Shown in pieces: positions 43,705 through 54,337 of a DNA stretch of 64,000 bases (within the stretch, counting starts at the first letter, position 1; the number at the start of each line of letters is the position of its first letter). Made by a program: the position numbers and the translations under genes. Source of the stretch: Pseudoalteromonas shioyasakiensis. GTDB taxonomy: Bacteria > Pseudomonadota > Gammaproteobacteria > Enterobacterales > Alteromonadaceae. The stretch lies in NCBI RefSeq assembly GCF_019134595.1, contig NZ_CP077770.1, positions 40,001 through 104,000 of the forward strand. The letters are read 5' to 3'. Below the pieces are notes generated by a model, which saw nothing but the letters and a program-made list of their open reading frames with translations, searched no databases and was not told the DNA's origin.

Positions 43705-46700
43705 TTATTCTTCAGTGCTTAGCCACACTGTTAATTTTTTACTGAGCGAGTCAAACTTAAGAGGTTTGGTGATATAGTCGTTCATACCTGCGTTTAAACA
43801 ACGTTCCTTGTCACCTTGCATCGCATTTGCTGTGAGTGCGACGATATTAACCCCTTGATGAGCTGCGCCTGCTTCACCTGCCCGAATAGCTCGTGTTGCT
43901 TGGTAGCCATCCATTTCTGGCATTTGGCAATCCATTAACACTAATTGATAAGGATTTTGCTCACGGCTCGAAAGTTTTGCAATTGCTTCAAGACCATTTT
44001 CGGCAATATCAAAACTAAGGCCCGCCTGTTTAAGTAACGAACCCGCTACCATCTGATTTACTTTGTTATCTTCAACCAGCAAGACTTGCGACTCAGCATT
44101 ATCGCTACTGGTGACAACATTGGTTATTAAGGTTTCTTTATTAACCTGTTGCTGTTCAATGTATTTGTCGTTTGCCAGTGAGTTAAATAAATCAGACTGT
44201 GTTAATGGCTTAAAGATAATACTCTCAACTTTTAATGTTTGTCTCGTTTGTTTTTCAGTGAGACTCATTGGTGCCATCAAAATTCGTTTACAGCTAGTGG
44301 CATTAAAGTATTTTAAAAACGATTGTTGGTGCTCTTTTGTTGCGCTGCTATAAAGTTGATAATCCACTAAAATTGCATCGCAGCCTTTATCATTTAGTAT
44401 TTCGGCACGATTAAGTAAGCTTGGCATATCACTATAGGTCTCGACCTCTGCTCCCCATAGCTGCAATTGTTTTTTGGCAATATTGATACTGAGCTTACAA
44501 TCATCAGCAATTAAAATATGCTTTTTATCTATAATGTGGCTTGGCTCTGGCACTTGCTTTGTGTGATCACGCTTAACTTTTACAGTAAAGTTAAAGGTGC
44601 TGCCTTCCCCGTACGAACTAACCACACTGACATCACCTCCCATTAAATGGCACAGCTGTTTTACTATCGCAAGGCCAAGCCCAGTACCGCCGTACTGGCG
44701 CGTAGTTGATGCATCAGCTTGAGTGAAGGAGTCAAATAGAGTTGCTTGCTTTTCAGGCTTAATGCCTACACCCGAATCAATAACAGAGCAGTTCAAGAAC
44801 AATTCTTCGTTGTTTGTTTCGAGCTTGGCGATGACGATAATCTCACCATCTTTCGTGAACTTAACCGCATTGCTCACTAGGTTATTGATGATTTGTCTAA
44901 TCCGATTTGGATCACTAATGATAAAGCCGTGATTAAGTTGTGTGGTATCTAGCAGTAACTTGGTATTGTTTTGTTCTGCTTTAATGGCAAATGATTCGAT
45001 AGTATCGCCAAGTAATTTTGATACATTGAAGCTAACATTTTCAATATCGAGCTTACCGGCCTCAATTTTAGAGAAATCTAAGATATCGTTTATGATATGC
45101 AATAGTGATTCAGCCGATGATTGCGCCAAATCTATATGGTGGTTTTGTTGGTTGTCTAGTTTAGTTTGTTTGATGATATTGAGCATCCCGATCACGCCAT
45201 TCATGGGGGTGCGGATCTCATGACTCATGCTTGCTAAAAATTCACTTTTGGCTTTTACTGCTTGTTCTGCTGCTTCTTTCGCTTGAACAAGTTGCTGCTC
45301 TGTCTCTATACGGCGCTGACTTGCGTGTAAACTACCAATGAGTGCCGCAACTGCGATTAAAAAGCTTTCCTCATTTTTACTCCAGTGTCTGCGGTTATGA
45401 CATTTTTCGGCACACACAACCCCCATCGTTTTGCTACCTGTGGGGATGATCACAGTCAGCATTGAGCGTACATTAAACCAATCAAGATAATTGCTACGTA
45501 AGTCACTAGTCAGAGGGTGTTGCTGAGCATCACTGGCATTAATTACAGCGTGATTGTTAATGGCATCAAAATAATTCTGAAATTCAAATTGTTGTAGTGA
45601 AATCGGCTCGCTAAATTCAGGCTGGCTTTGGTCGTGAATAGCAAAGGTATTGAGCGACTGGCGGTCGTCACTAAATAGCCAAATACTAGCGCGATCAATA
45701 TCAAAAGCGTGACAAATTGCTTGCACAATCACATGTTTAGATAAGTTAAGGTTACCAGTCAGTACCGCATCATTAACGGTAAGAGAGGCTAAAATCTCGT
45801 TATGTAAGGCTATTTTGTTGTTTTCTAGCTCACCTCGCTTACGGGTATCAATATTTTGCAGCGAGCCAAATAGTTTTATACAACGGCCATTTTTATGCTC
45901 GGCTTCACCATGTAACAGTACCCAAACTTCATCACCTTCAGCAGTGATGATTTGTACTTGAGTCTCAAAACTCTCACCATACTTGATTGCACGCTCGTTA
46001 AGGCGACGAATTTTATCCCGGCTTTCACCAGCCTTAAAATGCGTAAAGTTAGCAGGCCACTCTGGTTGTACATTAAGAGGAAACTTAAAAATTTGCTTGG
46101 TCATATCAGACCAATAGACGGTTCTTGTCTCTAGATTAAAAGACCAAGCGCCGACTTTAGCAAGACTACTCATGGTTTCTAACATACGTTCGCTTTTGTA
46201 CTGTCTTTCGACCATGCGTAAAAAGAATACAGAGGCGCCAGCAAACAAGATACAGAATAAAATAATGGCCAGTCTTAGCGGCCAAATAGCAGAACTTGGT
46301 GGCTGCCATCCAGATTTTGGTGTGGCGTACATCTGCCACTCACCACCTGGAAAGTTAATTCTAAAGCTCAGAGGGTTTGTGTTGAGCACGTCCTTAGAGC
46401 CGAAGAAAAAATCACCTTTAGCACCAAGGCCATTTTTGCCTTGTAGGGCAATATCATAATGCTGACTTAGCGCGATTAACCCCGAGTTCGTGTAAATCTT
46501 ATCTATATCGAGGACAACAGAGAGGAGCCCCCAAAAAGTGAGTTCTGGTGGAGTGAATACGGGCATTCTTGCTATCAATGCTTGACCACCTTGCACCAAC
46601 TCTAAGGGGCCGGCCATAACAATACGGTTTTCATCTCGTGCTCTAATTGCGTCGTCACGCTGCGCTGGGTTTTCTAAAAAGTTTAGCCCTATAGATTTCT

Positions 46701-47070
46701 CATTACCCACAAGAGGATAAGTCATCTGAATAACCATATCAGGGGCTGCGCCGATGTTTCTAAGCTCTGAAGACGTTGAAAATAAGGGGCTGGCTATTTG
46801 CGTGAAGCGGGCTTGGTCTAAATTGGGTTCGGCTGCAACGGCAACTGCAAGGCCCCTAACAAGTTGAATGTTAGATATTAAGGTGGCTTCGAGCTCTGCA
46901 CGATAGGCACTTACTTTTGCCAGCTCCTGTGCACGAAAAGCATCTTTCTCGCGGCTGTAATTAATTTGGTCGATTACAAGGCCAATCACGATGATACAGG
47001 CAAGTGAAAACCAGAAGGCTAGCTTCAGTTTTTGTAGTTTTTTATTATCTGTTTCGGTCGCTAGCGGCAT
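43705..47070 (-). CDS. Hybrid sensor kinase: CHASE-PAS-GAF-HisKA-HATPase-REC-REC
   Basis: A 1121-residue inner-membrane kinase. TM1 (about 15-35), an extracytoplasmic CHASE domain (about 70-230; [19 protein letters not shown]), TM2 (about 268-288), PAS (295-395), GAF (420-580), HisKA with [17 protein letters not shown] (about 615), and HATPase with [13 protein letters not shown] and [10 protein letters not shown] follow in order. Two receivers close it: ILIADDCK...VDYQL...FKPL and VLLVEDNK...[11 protein letters not shown]...TKPL. Both receivers keep the acceptor Asp. No Hpt domain is present, so phosphotransfer to a separate protein is expected. CHASE domains sense small extracellular ligands. 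Confidence 0.95.
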   Translation of the reverse strand: MPLATETDNKKLQKLKLAFWFSLACIIVIGLVIDQINYSREKDAFRAQELAKVSAYRAELEATLISNIQLVRGLAVAVAAEPNLDQARFTQIASPLFSTSSELRNIGAAPDMVIQMTYPLVGNEKSIGLNFLENPAQRDDAIRARDENRIVMAGPLELVQGGQALIARMPVFTPPELTFWGLLSVVLDIDKIYTNSGLIALSQHYDIALQGKNGLGAKGDFFFGSKDVLNTNPLSFRINFPGGEWQMYATPKSGWQPPSSAIWPLRLAIILFCILFAGASVFFLRMVERQYKSERMLETMSSLAKVGAWSFNLETRTVYWSDMTKQIFKFPLNVQPEWPANFTHFKAGESRDKIRRLNERAIKYGESFETQVQIITAEGDEVWVLLHGEAEHKNGRCIKLFGSLQNIDTRKRGELENNKIALHNEILASLTVNDAVLTGNLNLSKHVIVQAICHAFDIDRASIWLFSDDRQSLNTFAIHDQSQPEFSEPISLQQFEFQNYFDAINNHAVINASDAQQHPLTSDLRSNYLDWFNVRSMLTVIIPTGSKTMGVVCAEKCHNRRHWSKNEESFLIAVAALIGSLHASQRRIETEQQLVQAKEAAEQAVKAKSEFLASMSHEIRTPMNGVIGMLNIIKQTKLDNQQNHHIDLAQSSAESLLHIINDILDFSKIEAGKLDIENVSFNVSKLLGDTIESFAIKAEQNNTKLLLDTTQLNHGFIISDPNRIRQIINNLVSNAVKFTKDGEIIVIAKLETNNEELFLNCSVIDSGVGIKPEKQATLFDSFTQADASTTRQYGGTGLGLAIVKQLCHLMGGDVSVVSSYGEGSTFNFTVKVKRDHTKQVPEPSHIIDKKHILIADDCKLSINIAKKQLQLWGAEVETYSDMPSLLNRAEILNDKGCDAILVDYQLYSSATKEHQQSFLKYFNATSCKRILMAPMSLTEKQTRQTLKVESIIFKPLTQSDLFNSLANDKYIEQQQVNKETLITNVVTSSDNAESQVLLVEDNKVNQMVAGSLLKQAGLSFDIAENGLEAIAKLSSREQNPYQLVLMDCQMPEMDGYQATRAIRAGEAGAAHQGVNIVALTANAMQGDKERCLNAGMNDYITKPLKFDSLSKKLTVWLSTEE

Positions 47071-47235
47071 GAGAAATATCAGGTTTTATACTATCTACCT
47101 ACTATAGACAATTTCTGTGGTAATTAACAATGAACAGCAAGCTAAGAGTACTAATTTCAATTATTTGTATCGCAACACTATTTTTTCACAAAACTCAGGT
47201 TAATATAGTGTTACTTTGGCGCAAGGATAATTGGC

Positions 47236-49518
47236 ATGTTTAAGATAATCAAATGGTTACTAATAGGTTTGTTTGTTGTGATGTTACTCGCAACGGGGCT
47301 TGTTTATGGTGTACTAAACTTAAGTTTACCGGCACTTGATGGTCGCGGTAAAAGCGACGCGATTTCGCAATCAGTTAAGATTGAGCGAGATACCCTAGGA
47401 CAGGCTGTTATTCATGCCGAAAACCGTTTAGATGCGGCTTATGCCCTTGGTTTTGCGCATGGACAAGACCGATTTTTTCAAATGGATTTATTGCGCCGCA
47501 ATGCTGCAGGTGAACTAAGTGAGTTATTTGGTAAAGCTGCTATTGGGCTTGATAAAAAAATGCGCTTTCACCAGTTACGTAAACGTAGTCAGATTGCTGT
47601 TGCGCAATTACCTGCTAACGATAAAGCGCTATTAAAAGCGTACGCGAATGGGGTTAATGAGGGCCATGCGCAAGTAGGTTTCGATAGCTTTGAATATTTA
47701 CTCACTGGCGCTGAAGCAAAGCCTTGGCAAAGTGAAGACAGCTTACTAATCATTTTTAGTATGTATTTAGATTTACAAACGGCCACCTTTGAGCGCGACA
47801 AAACACTTATCGAAATCGAAGATCTATACGGTAAGGCGATGGTCGACTTTATTACTCAGCCTAGCCTTTATCAAGCGGCACTCGACAACAGTCAATTAGC
47901 GCCTTATGACGGCGGTATTCCTAACCTTAAAGGTGCTCAATGGGCTATGACTGAGATTGCAGACCGAAAGGAGCTTGGTAGTAATAACTGGGCGGTTACT
48001 GGGCAGTTAACTGAAACTGGTGCTGCAATGTTGTCTGACGATATGCATTTATCGTTTGCTGTGCCAATTATTTGGTACCGTGCCCAGCTCAATTACCCAC
48101 TCAATGGTGAAATGCAGCAAATCACCGGTGTGTCACTACCTGGGGCTCCTGCCATTGTTGTTGGTACCAATAATAAGATAGCTTGGGGATTCACCAATGG
48201 TTATCTAGATACAGCCGACTGGATAGCTCTTGAGAGTAAAGAGAAAACCTGGCAGATAGATGAACCTATCTTACTCAATGACGGCAACAGCGAAAATTAC
48301 GCTTTAACCATGAGTGAGTATGGCCCAGTTACAGAAATCAACGGCAAACCTTATGCGCTAAGTTGGGTTGCCCACCATGAGTATGCGGTTGATATGGAGC
48401 TGCTTAAGCTTGAGCAGGCAAACAATGTTGATGATGCACTAGCGCTTGCGGCTGAAGTGGGTATTCCTGTACAAAATTTGATGGTTGTTGATGATAAAGG
48501 TAATGCAGCCTGGAAGAATATGGGAGCTGTGCCTGCCCGTAAAGAGCCCCATCAATTAGCGGTGGCTGAGCAAGCATATCCAGCACAGTGGCACGAAAAC
48601 GAAACCCAGCGTCCATTTGTTAAAAACCCTGAAAGTGGCCGTTTATGGACAGGCAACTCACGAGTCGTTTCCGCAGAGGATGACCAGCGCTTTGGTAATG
48701 GTGCTTATGCCATGGGGGCTCGCTCGGCACAAATTCGCGACCGCTTATTTGAAAAACAACAGTTCAACGAACAAGATTTTTATGACTTACAACATGATAA
48801 CGAAGCTCGATTCTTAACTTCTTGGCATAAACTGCTGGTCAAACAGCTTAGCACCGCAGGCGATAAATATGCCCTGTATTTAAAAGAGCTAAATAATTGG
48901 CAGGCATGTGCTTGTAGCGACTCAATTGGCTACACCTTAGTAAAACGCTACCGCAGTGAAGTGATTAACGGCTTATTTAGCCCGTTAGAGAATAAGCTAA
49001 AAGCCCTTGATAGTAGTTTAAAACCAGTAAAGCGAGACTTAGAGCCTGCTGTTTGGCAACTTATCGAAGCGCAGCCTGAAGCATGGTTAAACCCTGAGTA
49101 TGCAAACTGGCAACAACAAATGATAGGAGCCTTTGATCGCGTTATCACTAAACTAACCGAGCAATACGGTAACAACCCGCACAGCTGGGAGTGGGGCAAG
49201 GTTAACGAATTAGTGATTGAGCACCCATTTGCCAAGCAAATACCTGCACTGAAAAGTTTATTGAATATGCCTACGGAGCCTGGGTTTGGCGATACCTTTA
49301 TGCCTTCGGTGCAAGGACGTAGCTTTGGTGCTTCACAGCGCTTTATTGTTCAACCTGGGCACTTAGATAAAGCGATTATGGCTATTCCGGGTGGGCAGTC
49401 GGGGCATCCATTGTCAGAATTTTATCGTGCTGGGTTTAACGATTATATCAGTAATGGTTTAACGCCATTATTGCCACAAGAGATTGCCCACAGTATCACT
49501 ATCGATGCGGTTAATTAA
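47236..49518 (+). CDS. Penicillin acylase family N-terminal nucleophile hydrolase
   Basis: A 760-residue exported or membrane-anchored hydrolase with an N-terminal hydrophobic segment (7-29). The autocatalytic cleavage site and nucleophile Ser249 lie in LGSNNWAVTG; the A-chain precedes it and the B-chain follows. DDMHLSFAVPIIWYRAQL and the later WTGNSRVVS and HSWEWG fit the family. Members cleave amides, including penicillins and acyl-homoserine lactones. Quorum-signal degradation or peptide salvage are both possible; the substrate cannot be read from sequence. Confidence 0.93.
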   Translation: MFKIIKWLLIGLFVVMLLATGLVYGVLNLSLPALDGRGKSDAISQSVKIERDTLGQAVIHAENRLDAAYALGFAHGQDRFFQMDLLRRNAAGELSELFGKAAIGLDKKMRFHQLRKRSQIAVAQLPANDKALLKAYANGVNEGHAQVGFDSFEYLLTGAEAKPWQSEDSLLIIFSMYLDLQTATFERDKTLIEIEDLYGKAMVDFITQPSLYQAALDNSQLAPYDGGIPNLKGAQWAMTEIADRKELGSNNWAVTGQLTETGAAMLSDDMHLSFAVPIIWYRAQLNYPLNGEMQQITGVSLPGAPAIVVGTNNKIAWGFTNGYLDTADWIALESKEKTWQIDEPILLNDGNSENYALTMSEYGPVTEINGKPYALSWVAHHEYAVDMELLKLEQANNVDDALALAAEVGIPVQNLMVVDDKGNAAWKNMGAVPARKEPHQLAVAEQAYPAQWHENETQRPFVKNPESGRLWTGNSRVVSAEDDQRFGNGAYAMGARSAQIRDRLFEKQQFNEQDFYDLQHDNEARFLTSWHKLLVKQLSTAGDKYALYLKELNNWQACACSDSIGYTLVKRYRSEVINGLFSPLENKLKALDSSLKPVKRDLEPAVWQLIEAQPEAWLNPEYANWQQQMIGAFDRVITKLTEQYGNNPHSWEWGKVNELVIEHPFAKQIPALKSLLNMPTEPGFGDTFMPSVQGRSFGASQRFIVQPGHLDKAIMAIPGGQSGHPLSEFYRAGFNDYISNGLTPLLPQEIAHSITIDAVN

Positions 49519-50611
49519 CCGCATCAGCATCTTTGAAAGCAGGGCGTTGACCTTTAGCAATGGTAGTTTGGTTGCGTCCTGCGTGCTTGCTTTTATACAG
49601 CGCTTCATCAGCGTGTTGTAGCATTTTTTCTATTGAGGCGAGCGGTTGCCATTCAATAAGTCCAAAACTCATGGTGACCGTGAGATCGGGGAATTCATGA
49701 TGCGCCTCTAGTTCGGCGATTTTTAAACGTAAAGTTTCAATTTTTGCAAAGGCTTGCTTTGCATCTGTATTAGTTAATAAAATTAAAAACTCTTCACCAC
49801 CCCAGCGTACCGCTATATCGTCATCATTAATAAATTGGCGAATTAACCTTGCGACATTAATGAGCACCGTATCACCTTTTTCATGGCCGTAATTGTCATT
49901 AATATTTTTAAACTTATCGATGTCAGCCATAACGATGCAAAGACTGCTCTCAAGTTCTATGCTCTTTTGATGTGCTGCAGTGATTAATTTTTTTGCAAAA
50001 CGGCGGTTGTAGAGCTTAGTAAGTGGATCGCGGGCTGCCATTTCTGTTAACTCAACCCGTTGCGACAAAGTAATTTCTCTGATTAGACCCATGCCATAGA
50101 CCATAGGTAAACCAGCGATAATAATATTGATTACATTTACATGTGGTAGTAATTCTGGGTAAGCAAAGCTGTACTGAACATCTGAAAAAAATACATATAG
50201 CAGGGCGAATATCGCAATCATCACTAAGCTATATAAAGCTGCATGTTTAAAGGTTAATTGATAATCGATCATTAAAATACAAGATACAGTCCATAGGTAA
50301 AACTGGAACCCTGCGCCTAAGCCAAGGGTGGCACAGACTATGACCGCATGAATAATTACTTCAAGGCAAAATACTCTAAGTGCCAGCGAAGTCAGTCCTT
50401 GCTTAATTAAAAAGATGCCGCTTGCCCAAGCAAGCACACTCAAGATATTAACTAAAGCAAGCGTATTTGCCCCTATGTGAGCAAATACGGGGATCAGCAA
50501 GACATGAACAATCAACGCGAAATAGGCGATTTTAGAAATAATCAGAAATTTAACGTGTTCAATCTCTTCTAAGCCAGATTGCTTTGATTGTTTTAATAAG
50601 TGTTTGATCAA
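49511..50611 (-). CDS. Diguanylate cyclase with N-terminal membrane domain
   Basis: A 366-residue protein with about six membrane helices (1-185) followed by a GGDEF domain (about 200-355). RDPLTKLYNRRFAKKLI opens the domain and RWGGEEFLIL is the active GGEEF site, so it should make cyclic di-GMP. No RxxD product-inhibition site is evident just before it. The membrane part is not a named sensor I can place. It overlaps the convergent acylase gene by eight bases. Confidence 0.94.
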   Translation of the reverse strand: MIKHLLKQSKQSGLEEIEHVKFLIISKIAYFALIVHVLLIPVFAHIGANTLALVNILSVLAWASGIFLIKQGLTSLALRVFCLEVIIHAVIVCATLGLGAGFQFYLWTVSCILMIDYQLTFKHAALYSLVMIAIFALLYVFFSDVQYSFAYPELLPHVNVINIIIAGLPMVYGMGLIREITLSQRVELTEMAARDPLTKLYNRRFAKKLITAAHQKSIELESSLCIVMADIDKFKNINDNYGHEKGDTVLINVARLIRQFINDDDIAVRWGGEEFLILLTNTDAKQAFAKIETLRLKIAELEAHHEFPDLTVTMSFGLIEWQPLASIEKMLQHADEALYKSKHAGRNQTTIAKGQRPAFKDADAVN

Positions 50612-50871
50612 TCCAACCTCAAATACACATGGAGAGTAGCGTAATTATAGATGAAAAATTGAGCAATGCAGGTTTATAATTGCTCGCTTTTGCTTTGTAA
50701 ACGCATGTCACTGATGTTTATGAATGAAGCTAAGCGTTTGTTCACATCATGTTTGTTAAGCTTGGGGCTTGGCAGAGTGGGCATTTGATGCCACTCTAGT
50801 TAAAGCTAATCTAGAAACATGCTGAGCAATGTTTGCTGTGATTATTCTCTCGTGCCTAAAAAGGAGTAGCT

Positions 50872-52404
50872 ATGCCGGCGGAAAAAACGCATTTAGAGAT
50901 TTGTAATCTAACCAAAGAACAGTACCCACAAATAAAGACCCTCATGGATCAAGCGTACCCAGGGCTTGGTGGAGCTTGGCCAAGCCATACTATTTTTAGG
51001 CTAATAGACCAGTTTCCGGAAGGGCAAATAGGTATTGTTGACGATGGTGTCTTAGTCGGCATCGCCCTGAGTGTTCAGGTAGATTACGCGCGCTTTTCTA
51101 ACCCACATACCTACGAAGATATTGTTGATGGCCATGACCGTGTATTTAGTGATCCTGAAGGTGATGCACTTTATGGTTTAGATGTGGTGATTTCATCAAC
51201 TCACCGAGGTATGCGATTGGGACGTCGCTTATACGATGCACGAAAAGAGCTGTGCCGTCAGTATAACTTACGCGCCATTTTAGCGGGTGGGCGTATTCCG
51301 CGTTATTACAATCATAGTGCAGAGATGACTCCGATGGAGTACATCGAAAAAGTAGACCACAAAGAGCTGTACGATCCGATTTTAAGCTTTCAGCTATCTA
51401 ATGATTTCCAAGTTAAACGTTTACTAAAAAAATACCTTCCTGAAGATCAGGAGTCAGTAGGTTATGCCACTTTACTAGAGTGGAATAACATTATGTTTGA
51501 GCCGACTGATACGGTACTTGAGTCGACCAAATCAATTGTCCGTGTCGGTGCCGTACAGTGGCAAATGCGCTGTGTTGAGTCTGTTGAAGAGCTACTTAAG
51601 CAAGTGGAATACTTTGTTGATACGGTGTCTGACTATAAGAGTGACTTTATTCTGTTTCCGGAGTTTTTCAATGCCCCGTTAATGGGCCTCACCGAGCAAA
51701 GCAATCAAACGGAAGCCATTCGCTATCTGGCCGAATACACAGAAACCTTCCGTGATGCAATGTCGCGCATGGCGGTTGAATACAATGCCAATATTATCAC
51801 AGGCTCCATGCCGCTTGCTGAAGATGACAAGATTTATAATGTCAGCTACCTATGCCATCGTAGCGGTAAAATCGATGAGCAGCGCAAAATTCATATTACG
51901 CCCCACGAGCAAAATGACTGGGTGATCCAAGGCGGTGATAAAATTGCTGTATTTGAAACGGATGCGGGTCGTGTGGGTATTCAAATTTGTTACGATGTAG
52001 AGTTTCCTGAGCTGTCACGTATTCTCGCTAAGCAAGGGTTAGATATTTTGTTCGTGCCATTTTGGACAGATACAAAAAATAGTTACTTACGTGTTCGTCA
52101 TTGTGCGCAAGCACGCGCAATCGAAAATGAATGTTATGTTGTGATTGCAGGCTCGGTTGGTAACTTACCTGAGGTTGAGAGTTTAGACGTACAGTATTCG
52201 CAATCAGCAGTGCTTACCCCTTCTGATTTCTCGTTCCCGCATGATGCGACCTTGAATGAAGCAACACCGAATACCGAAATGTTGCTATTCAGTGATTTAG
52301 ATATGGATAAGTTGAAAATCCTTCACAGTGAAGGTACGGTAAGAAACTTAAAAGATCGCCGTGAAGATTTGTATGACGTGATCTTGAAAAAGCGAGATAA
52401 CTAA
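50872..52404 (+). CDS. GNAT acetyltransferase-carbon-nitrogen hydrolase fusion
   Basis: A 510-residue bifunctional protein. Residues 1-215 form a GNAT domain with the acetyl-CoA site THRGMRLGRRLYDA; residues 222-500 form a nitrilase-superfamily domain with catalytic E264 (FPEFFNAP), K339 (RKIHITPH) and C373 (QICYDVEFPE). AAGGAG precedes the ATG. Fusions of this kind occur in many bacteria, and no substrate is settled. Its stop overlaps the start of the SugE/Gdx-type exporter gene (TAATG). The coupled pair suggests that the enzyme produces or consumes a small amide or guanidine-like compound that the transporter moves (inference). Confidence 0.93.
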   Translation: MPAEKTHLEICNLTKEQYPQIKTLMDQAYPGLGGAWPSHTIFRLIDQFPEGQIGIVDDGVLVGIALSVQVDYARFSNPHTYEDIVDGHDRVFSDPEGDALYGLDVVISSTHRGMRLGRRLYDARKELCRQYNLRAILAGGRIPRYYNHSAEMTPMEYIEKVDHKELYDPILSFQLSNDFQVKRLLKKYLPEDQESVGYATLLEWNNIMFEPTDTVLESTKSIVRVGAVQWQMRCVESVEELLKQVEYFVDTVSDYKSDFILFPEFFNAPLMGLTEQSNQTEAIRYLAEYTETFRDAMSRMAVEYNANIITGSMPLAEDDKIYNVSYLCHRSGKIDEQRKIHITPHEQNDWVIQGGDKIAVFETDAGRVGIQICYDVEFPELSRILAKQGLDILFVPFWTDTKNSYLRVRHCAQARAIENECYVVIAGSVGNLPEVESLDVQYSQSAVLTPSDFSFPHDATLNEATPNTEMLLFSDLDMDKLKILHSEGTVRNLKDRREDLYDVILKKRDN

Positions 52405-52721
52405 TGGCGTGGCTGTATTTAATTGTCGCAGGACTGTTAGAAATTGGTTGGCCAGTTGGCCTTAAAATGTCTCAACAGGAAGACAGTCGCTGGTTAGGTA
52501 TTGCAATAGCTGTTGCCTTTATGGTCGCCAGTGGTTTTATGTTGTGGTTGGCGCAAAAGGATATTCCGATGGGGACATCCTATGCGGTTTGGACAGGCAT
52601 AGGAGCCGCAGGCACTTTCTTAGTTGGTATTTTATTTTATGGGGATGCTGCCACTTTTGGCCGCATTGCCGGAGTACTGTTGATAATTAGTGGTGTAATA
52701 ACGCTAAAGATTAGTCATTAA
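52404..52721 (+). CDS. SMR-family exporter, SugE/Gdx type
   Basis: A 105-residue membrane protein with four helices. Helix 1 has the essential Glu in LLEIGWPVGLK, and helix 3 has GTSYAVWTGIGAAGTFLVG, patterns of the SugE/Gdx subtype rather than EmrE. Gdx proteins export guanidinium ion by proton exchange; other SugE members export quaternary ammonium. As a single gene it would work as a dual-topology homodimer. It is co-translated with the GNAT-nitrilase fusion upstream. Confidence 0.9.
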   Translation: MAWLYLIVAGLLEIGWPVGLKMSQQEDSRWLGIAIAVAFMVASGFMLWLAQKDIPMGTSYAVWTGIGAAGTFLVGILFYGDAATFGRIAGVLLIISGVITLKISH

Positions 52722-52752
52722 AAAAGCGGCATAGCCGCTTTTTTAATGACTA
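52712..52752. terminator. Bidirectional terminator with 19-bp perfect arms
   Basis: The arms 52712-52730 and 52734-52752 are perfectly complementary around ATA and contain AAAAAAGCGGC/GCCGCTTTTTT. The left arm includes the sugE-type stop codon. It ends that gene and the convergent EamA gene, whose stop lies nine bases beyond. Confidence 0.88.
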
Positions 52753-52761
52753 GAAACGCAT

Positions 52762-53640
52762 CTAGTTAGGTAGCATTACCAGAATGGCTGCCAGTGCAAT
52801 TAACACAAGCCCCGCCGTGTCTTGGCGTTTTAGCGGTTGTTTTAACCAAAGAATCGATACCAAAATGGTAAAGAATACTTCTATCTGCCCCAATGTTTTT
52901 ACATAAGCAACATGCTGCAAGCTCATGGCGCTAAACCAACCAATAGAACCTAAACAGCTACAAACACTAACAGCGGTCGTGGTGCCTTTGTGATGCCACA
53001 TTTTCTTAAATGTATCGCGCTCTTTTAATGCAATATACACGCACAGCATCAGTGTTTGTAAGCTAATAATCAGCACTAACACCCAAGCGGCAGAGTGCGG
53101 GAAAGTCAGTCCTGAATTTAAACTTGCCTCACGAATCCATGACGATGAAAGAGCAAATGAAGTACCACAGGCAAGCCCAAGCAGTGCGGTGCCCAAATTA
53201 AAGTGTTTAACATTCGCTATGCCACTTAATAGCAATACCGCAATTGCACCAATAAATACGCCAACCCAACCTAGCAATGACAGTGCTGAGCCAAAGAACA
53301 TTACACCTAAAATCGCCGCCATCAGTGCTTCACTTTTGGCAAGCCCTGCGCCGACTGCAAAGTTATTCATTTTAAACAGTTTTACCATCAAACCAGTGGC
53401 AAGGATTTGGACGATACTGGCACCAACAATGTAGCCAATAAAAGCTAGGTTAAAATCAGGAAGTGCGGCGTCTTGATACTGATAAAGGGCAAATAAATAC
53501 AGGGCAGCAATTGGGCTGGCAACGATAAAGCGAGCAAGTGTTACCCCGGCAACACTCACAGTTGCACTGAGTTTACTTTGCAGAGCGTTGCGCCACGACT
53601 GCATAAATGCCGCAAAAATAGTTAAGAAAATCCAAGTCAT
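52762..53640 (-). CDS. EamA-family (DMT) transporter
   Basis: A 292-residue inner-membrane protein with about ten helices in two EamA repeats. The first repeat opens WIFLTIFAAFMQSWRNALQ and the second repeat ends LILVSILWLKQPL-like (TILVSILWLKQPLKRQD). Drug/metabolite transporter fold; substrate unknown. It is unrelated in detail to the EamA protein at 21.8 kb, sharing only the fold. Confidence 0.9.
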   Translation of the reverse strand: MTWIFLTIFAAFMQSWRNALQSKLSATVSVAGVTLARFIVASPIAALYLFALYQYQDAALPDFNLAFIGYIVGASIVQILATGLMVKLFKMNNFAVGAGLAKSEALMAAILGVMFFGSALSLLGWVGVFIGAIAVLLLSGIANVKHFNLGTALLGLACGTSFALSSSWIREASLNSGLTFPHSAAWVLVLIISLQTLMLCVYIALKERDTFKKMWHHKGTTTAVSVCSCLGSIGWFSAMSLQHVAYVKTLGQIEVFFTILVSILWLKQPLKRQDTAGLVLIALAAILVMLPN

Positions 53641-53796
53641 ATTGAAATTAAATTAATGAGGAGAGGCAATTAGAGTAACAAAACCAAAGTATGAGAGCAT
53701 TAGCTTATCGACCAACTTGAGAAAAACTCAGCTGTGACAATATGCCGCAGGGCTTTTATGCTGTCATTGGGCTATAGTGACAATGATGCTATTGCT

Positions 53797-53829
53797 AGCC
53801 GCTGCTGTTTTAAGTAGCGGCTTTTTTTT
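53797..53829 (+). terminator. Terminator without a gene in front of it
   Basis: AGCCGCT pairs with AGCGGCT over a 12-base loop and is followed by eight T. It lies between two divergent genes, so no annotated plus-strand gene ends here. A TATAGT at 53773 could be a -10 element, giving a transcript of only about 50 bases. It may be a small RNA, or a leader attenuator for the MAPEG gene 47 bases downstream. Confidence 0.65.
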
Positions 53830-53875
53830 GTTTGCGGTAGGGTGAGCTATTACAGTTAAAAGATAAGGAAATTTC

Positions 53876-54259
53876 ATGACCACATTGATTATCTGCGCAC
53901 TCATCGCAGTGCTCATACCTTATTTAGCTAAAGCCCCCGTGGCTTTTGCACAAAATAAGTTGTCGGGCTATGACAATAAACACCCGCGTGAACAACAAGC
54001 TAAACTAACAGGCTTTGGTGCTCGTGCATTGGCTGCACATCAAAATAGCTTTGAGTCACTAATTATTTTTGCCGTCGCGCTGGCAGTTGTAATAGGTAGC
54101 AATAATGTCTATCAGGTGACAGAAACTCTGGCGATTATGCATGTTATCGCCCGCGTGTTGTATTGTATTTTCTACTACATAAACCAGGATATTCTGCGCT
54201 CATTAGTCTGGCTAGTGGGTTATGTTTGTGCTGTGGCGATGATTGCTGTTTGCCTCTAG
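53876..54259 (+). CDS. MAPEG family membrane protein
   Basis: A 127-residue protein with four membrane helices. AHQNSFESLIIFAVALAVV and ARVLYCIFYYINQDILRSLVW are the MAPEG signature (membrane-associated proteins in eicosanoid and glutathione metabolism). AAGGAAATTTC precedes the start. Bacterial members are usually glutathione transferase- or peroxidase-like, or of unknown role. Confidence 0.92.
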   Translation: MTTLIICALIAVLIPYLAKAPVAFAQNKLSGYDNKHPREQQAKLTGFGARALAAHQNSFESLIIFAVALAVVIGSNNVYQVTETLAIMHVIARVLYCIFYYINQDILRSLVWLVGYVCAVAMIAVCL

Positions 54260-54286
54260 TCACAAGCCAATGAGTTAAAAACCACA

Positions 54287-54318
54287 AAGCAAGCGGCTTA
54301 AATAAGGCGCTTGCTTTA
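54287..54318. terminator. Hairpin between MAPEG and BlaR1-like genes
   Basis: AAGCAAGCG pairs with CGCTTGCTT, and the stem continues after one mismatch to a short loop. A short TTTA follows. It separates two convergent genes. Confidence 0.7.
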
Positions 54319-54337
54319 GGGTCTTAAGTGGTTACTT

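Noticed and set aside
50612..50871. Guanidine (ykkC or mini-ykkC) riboswitch before the GNAT-nitrilase/SugE-type genes
   Set aside because: I see no paired ACGR-loop hairpins or ykkC core; only one ordinary hairpin is present.
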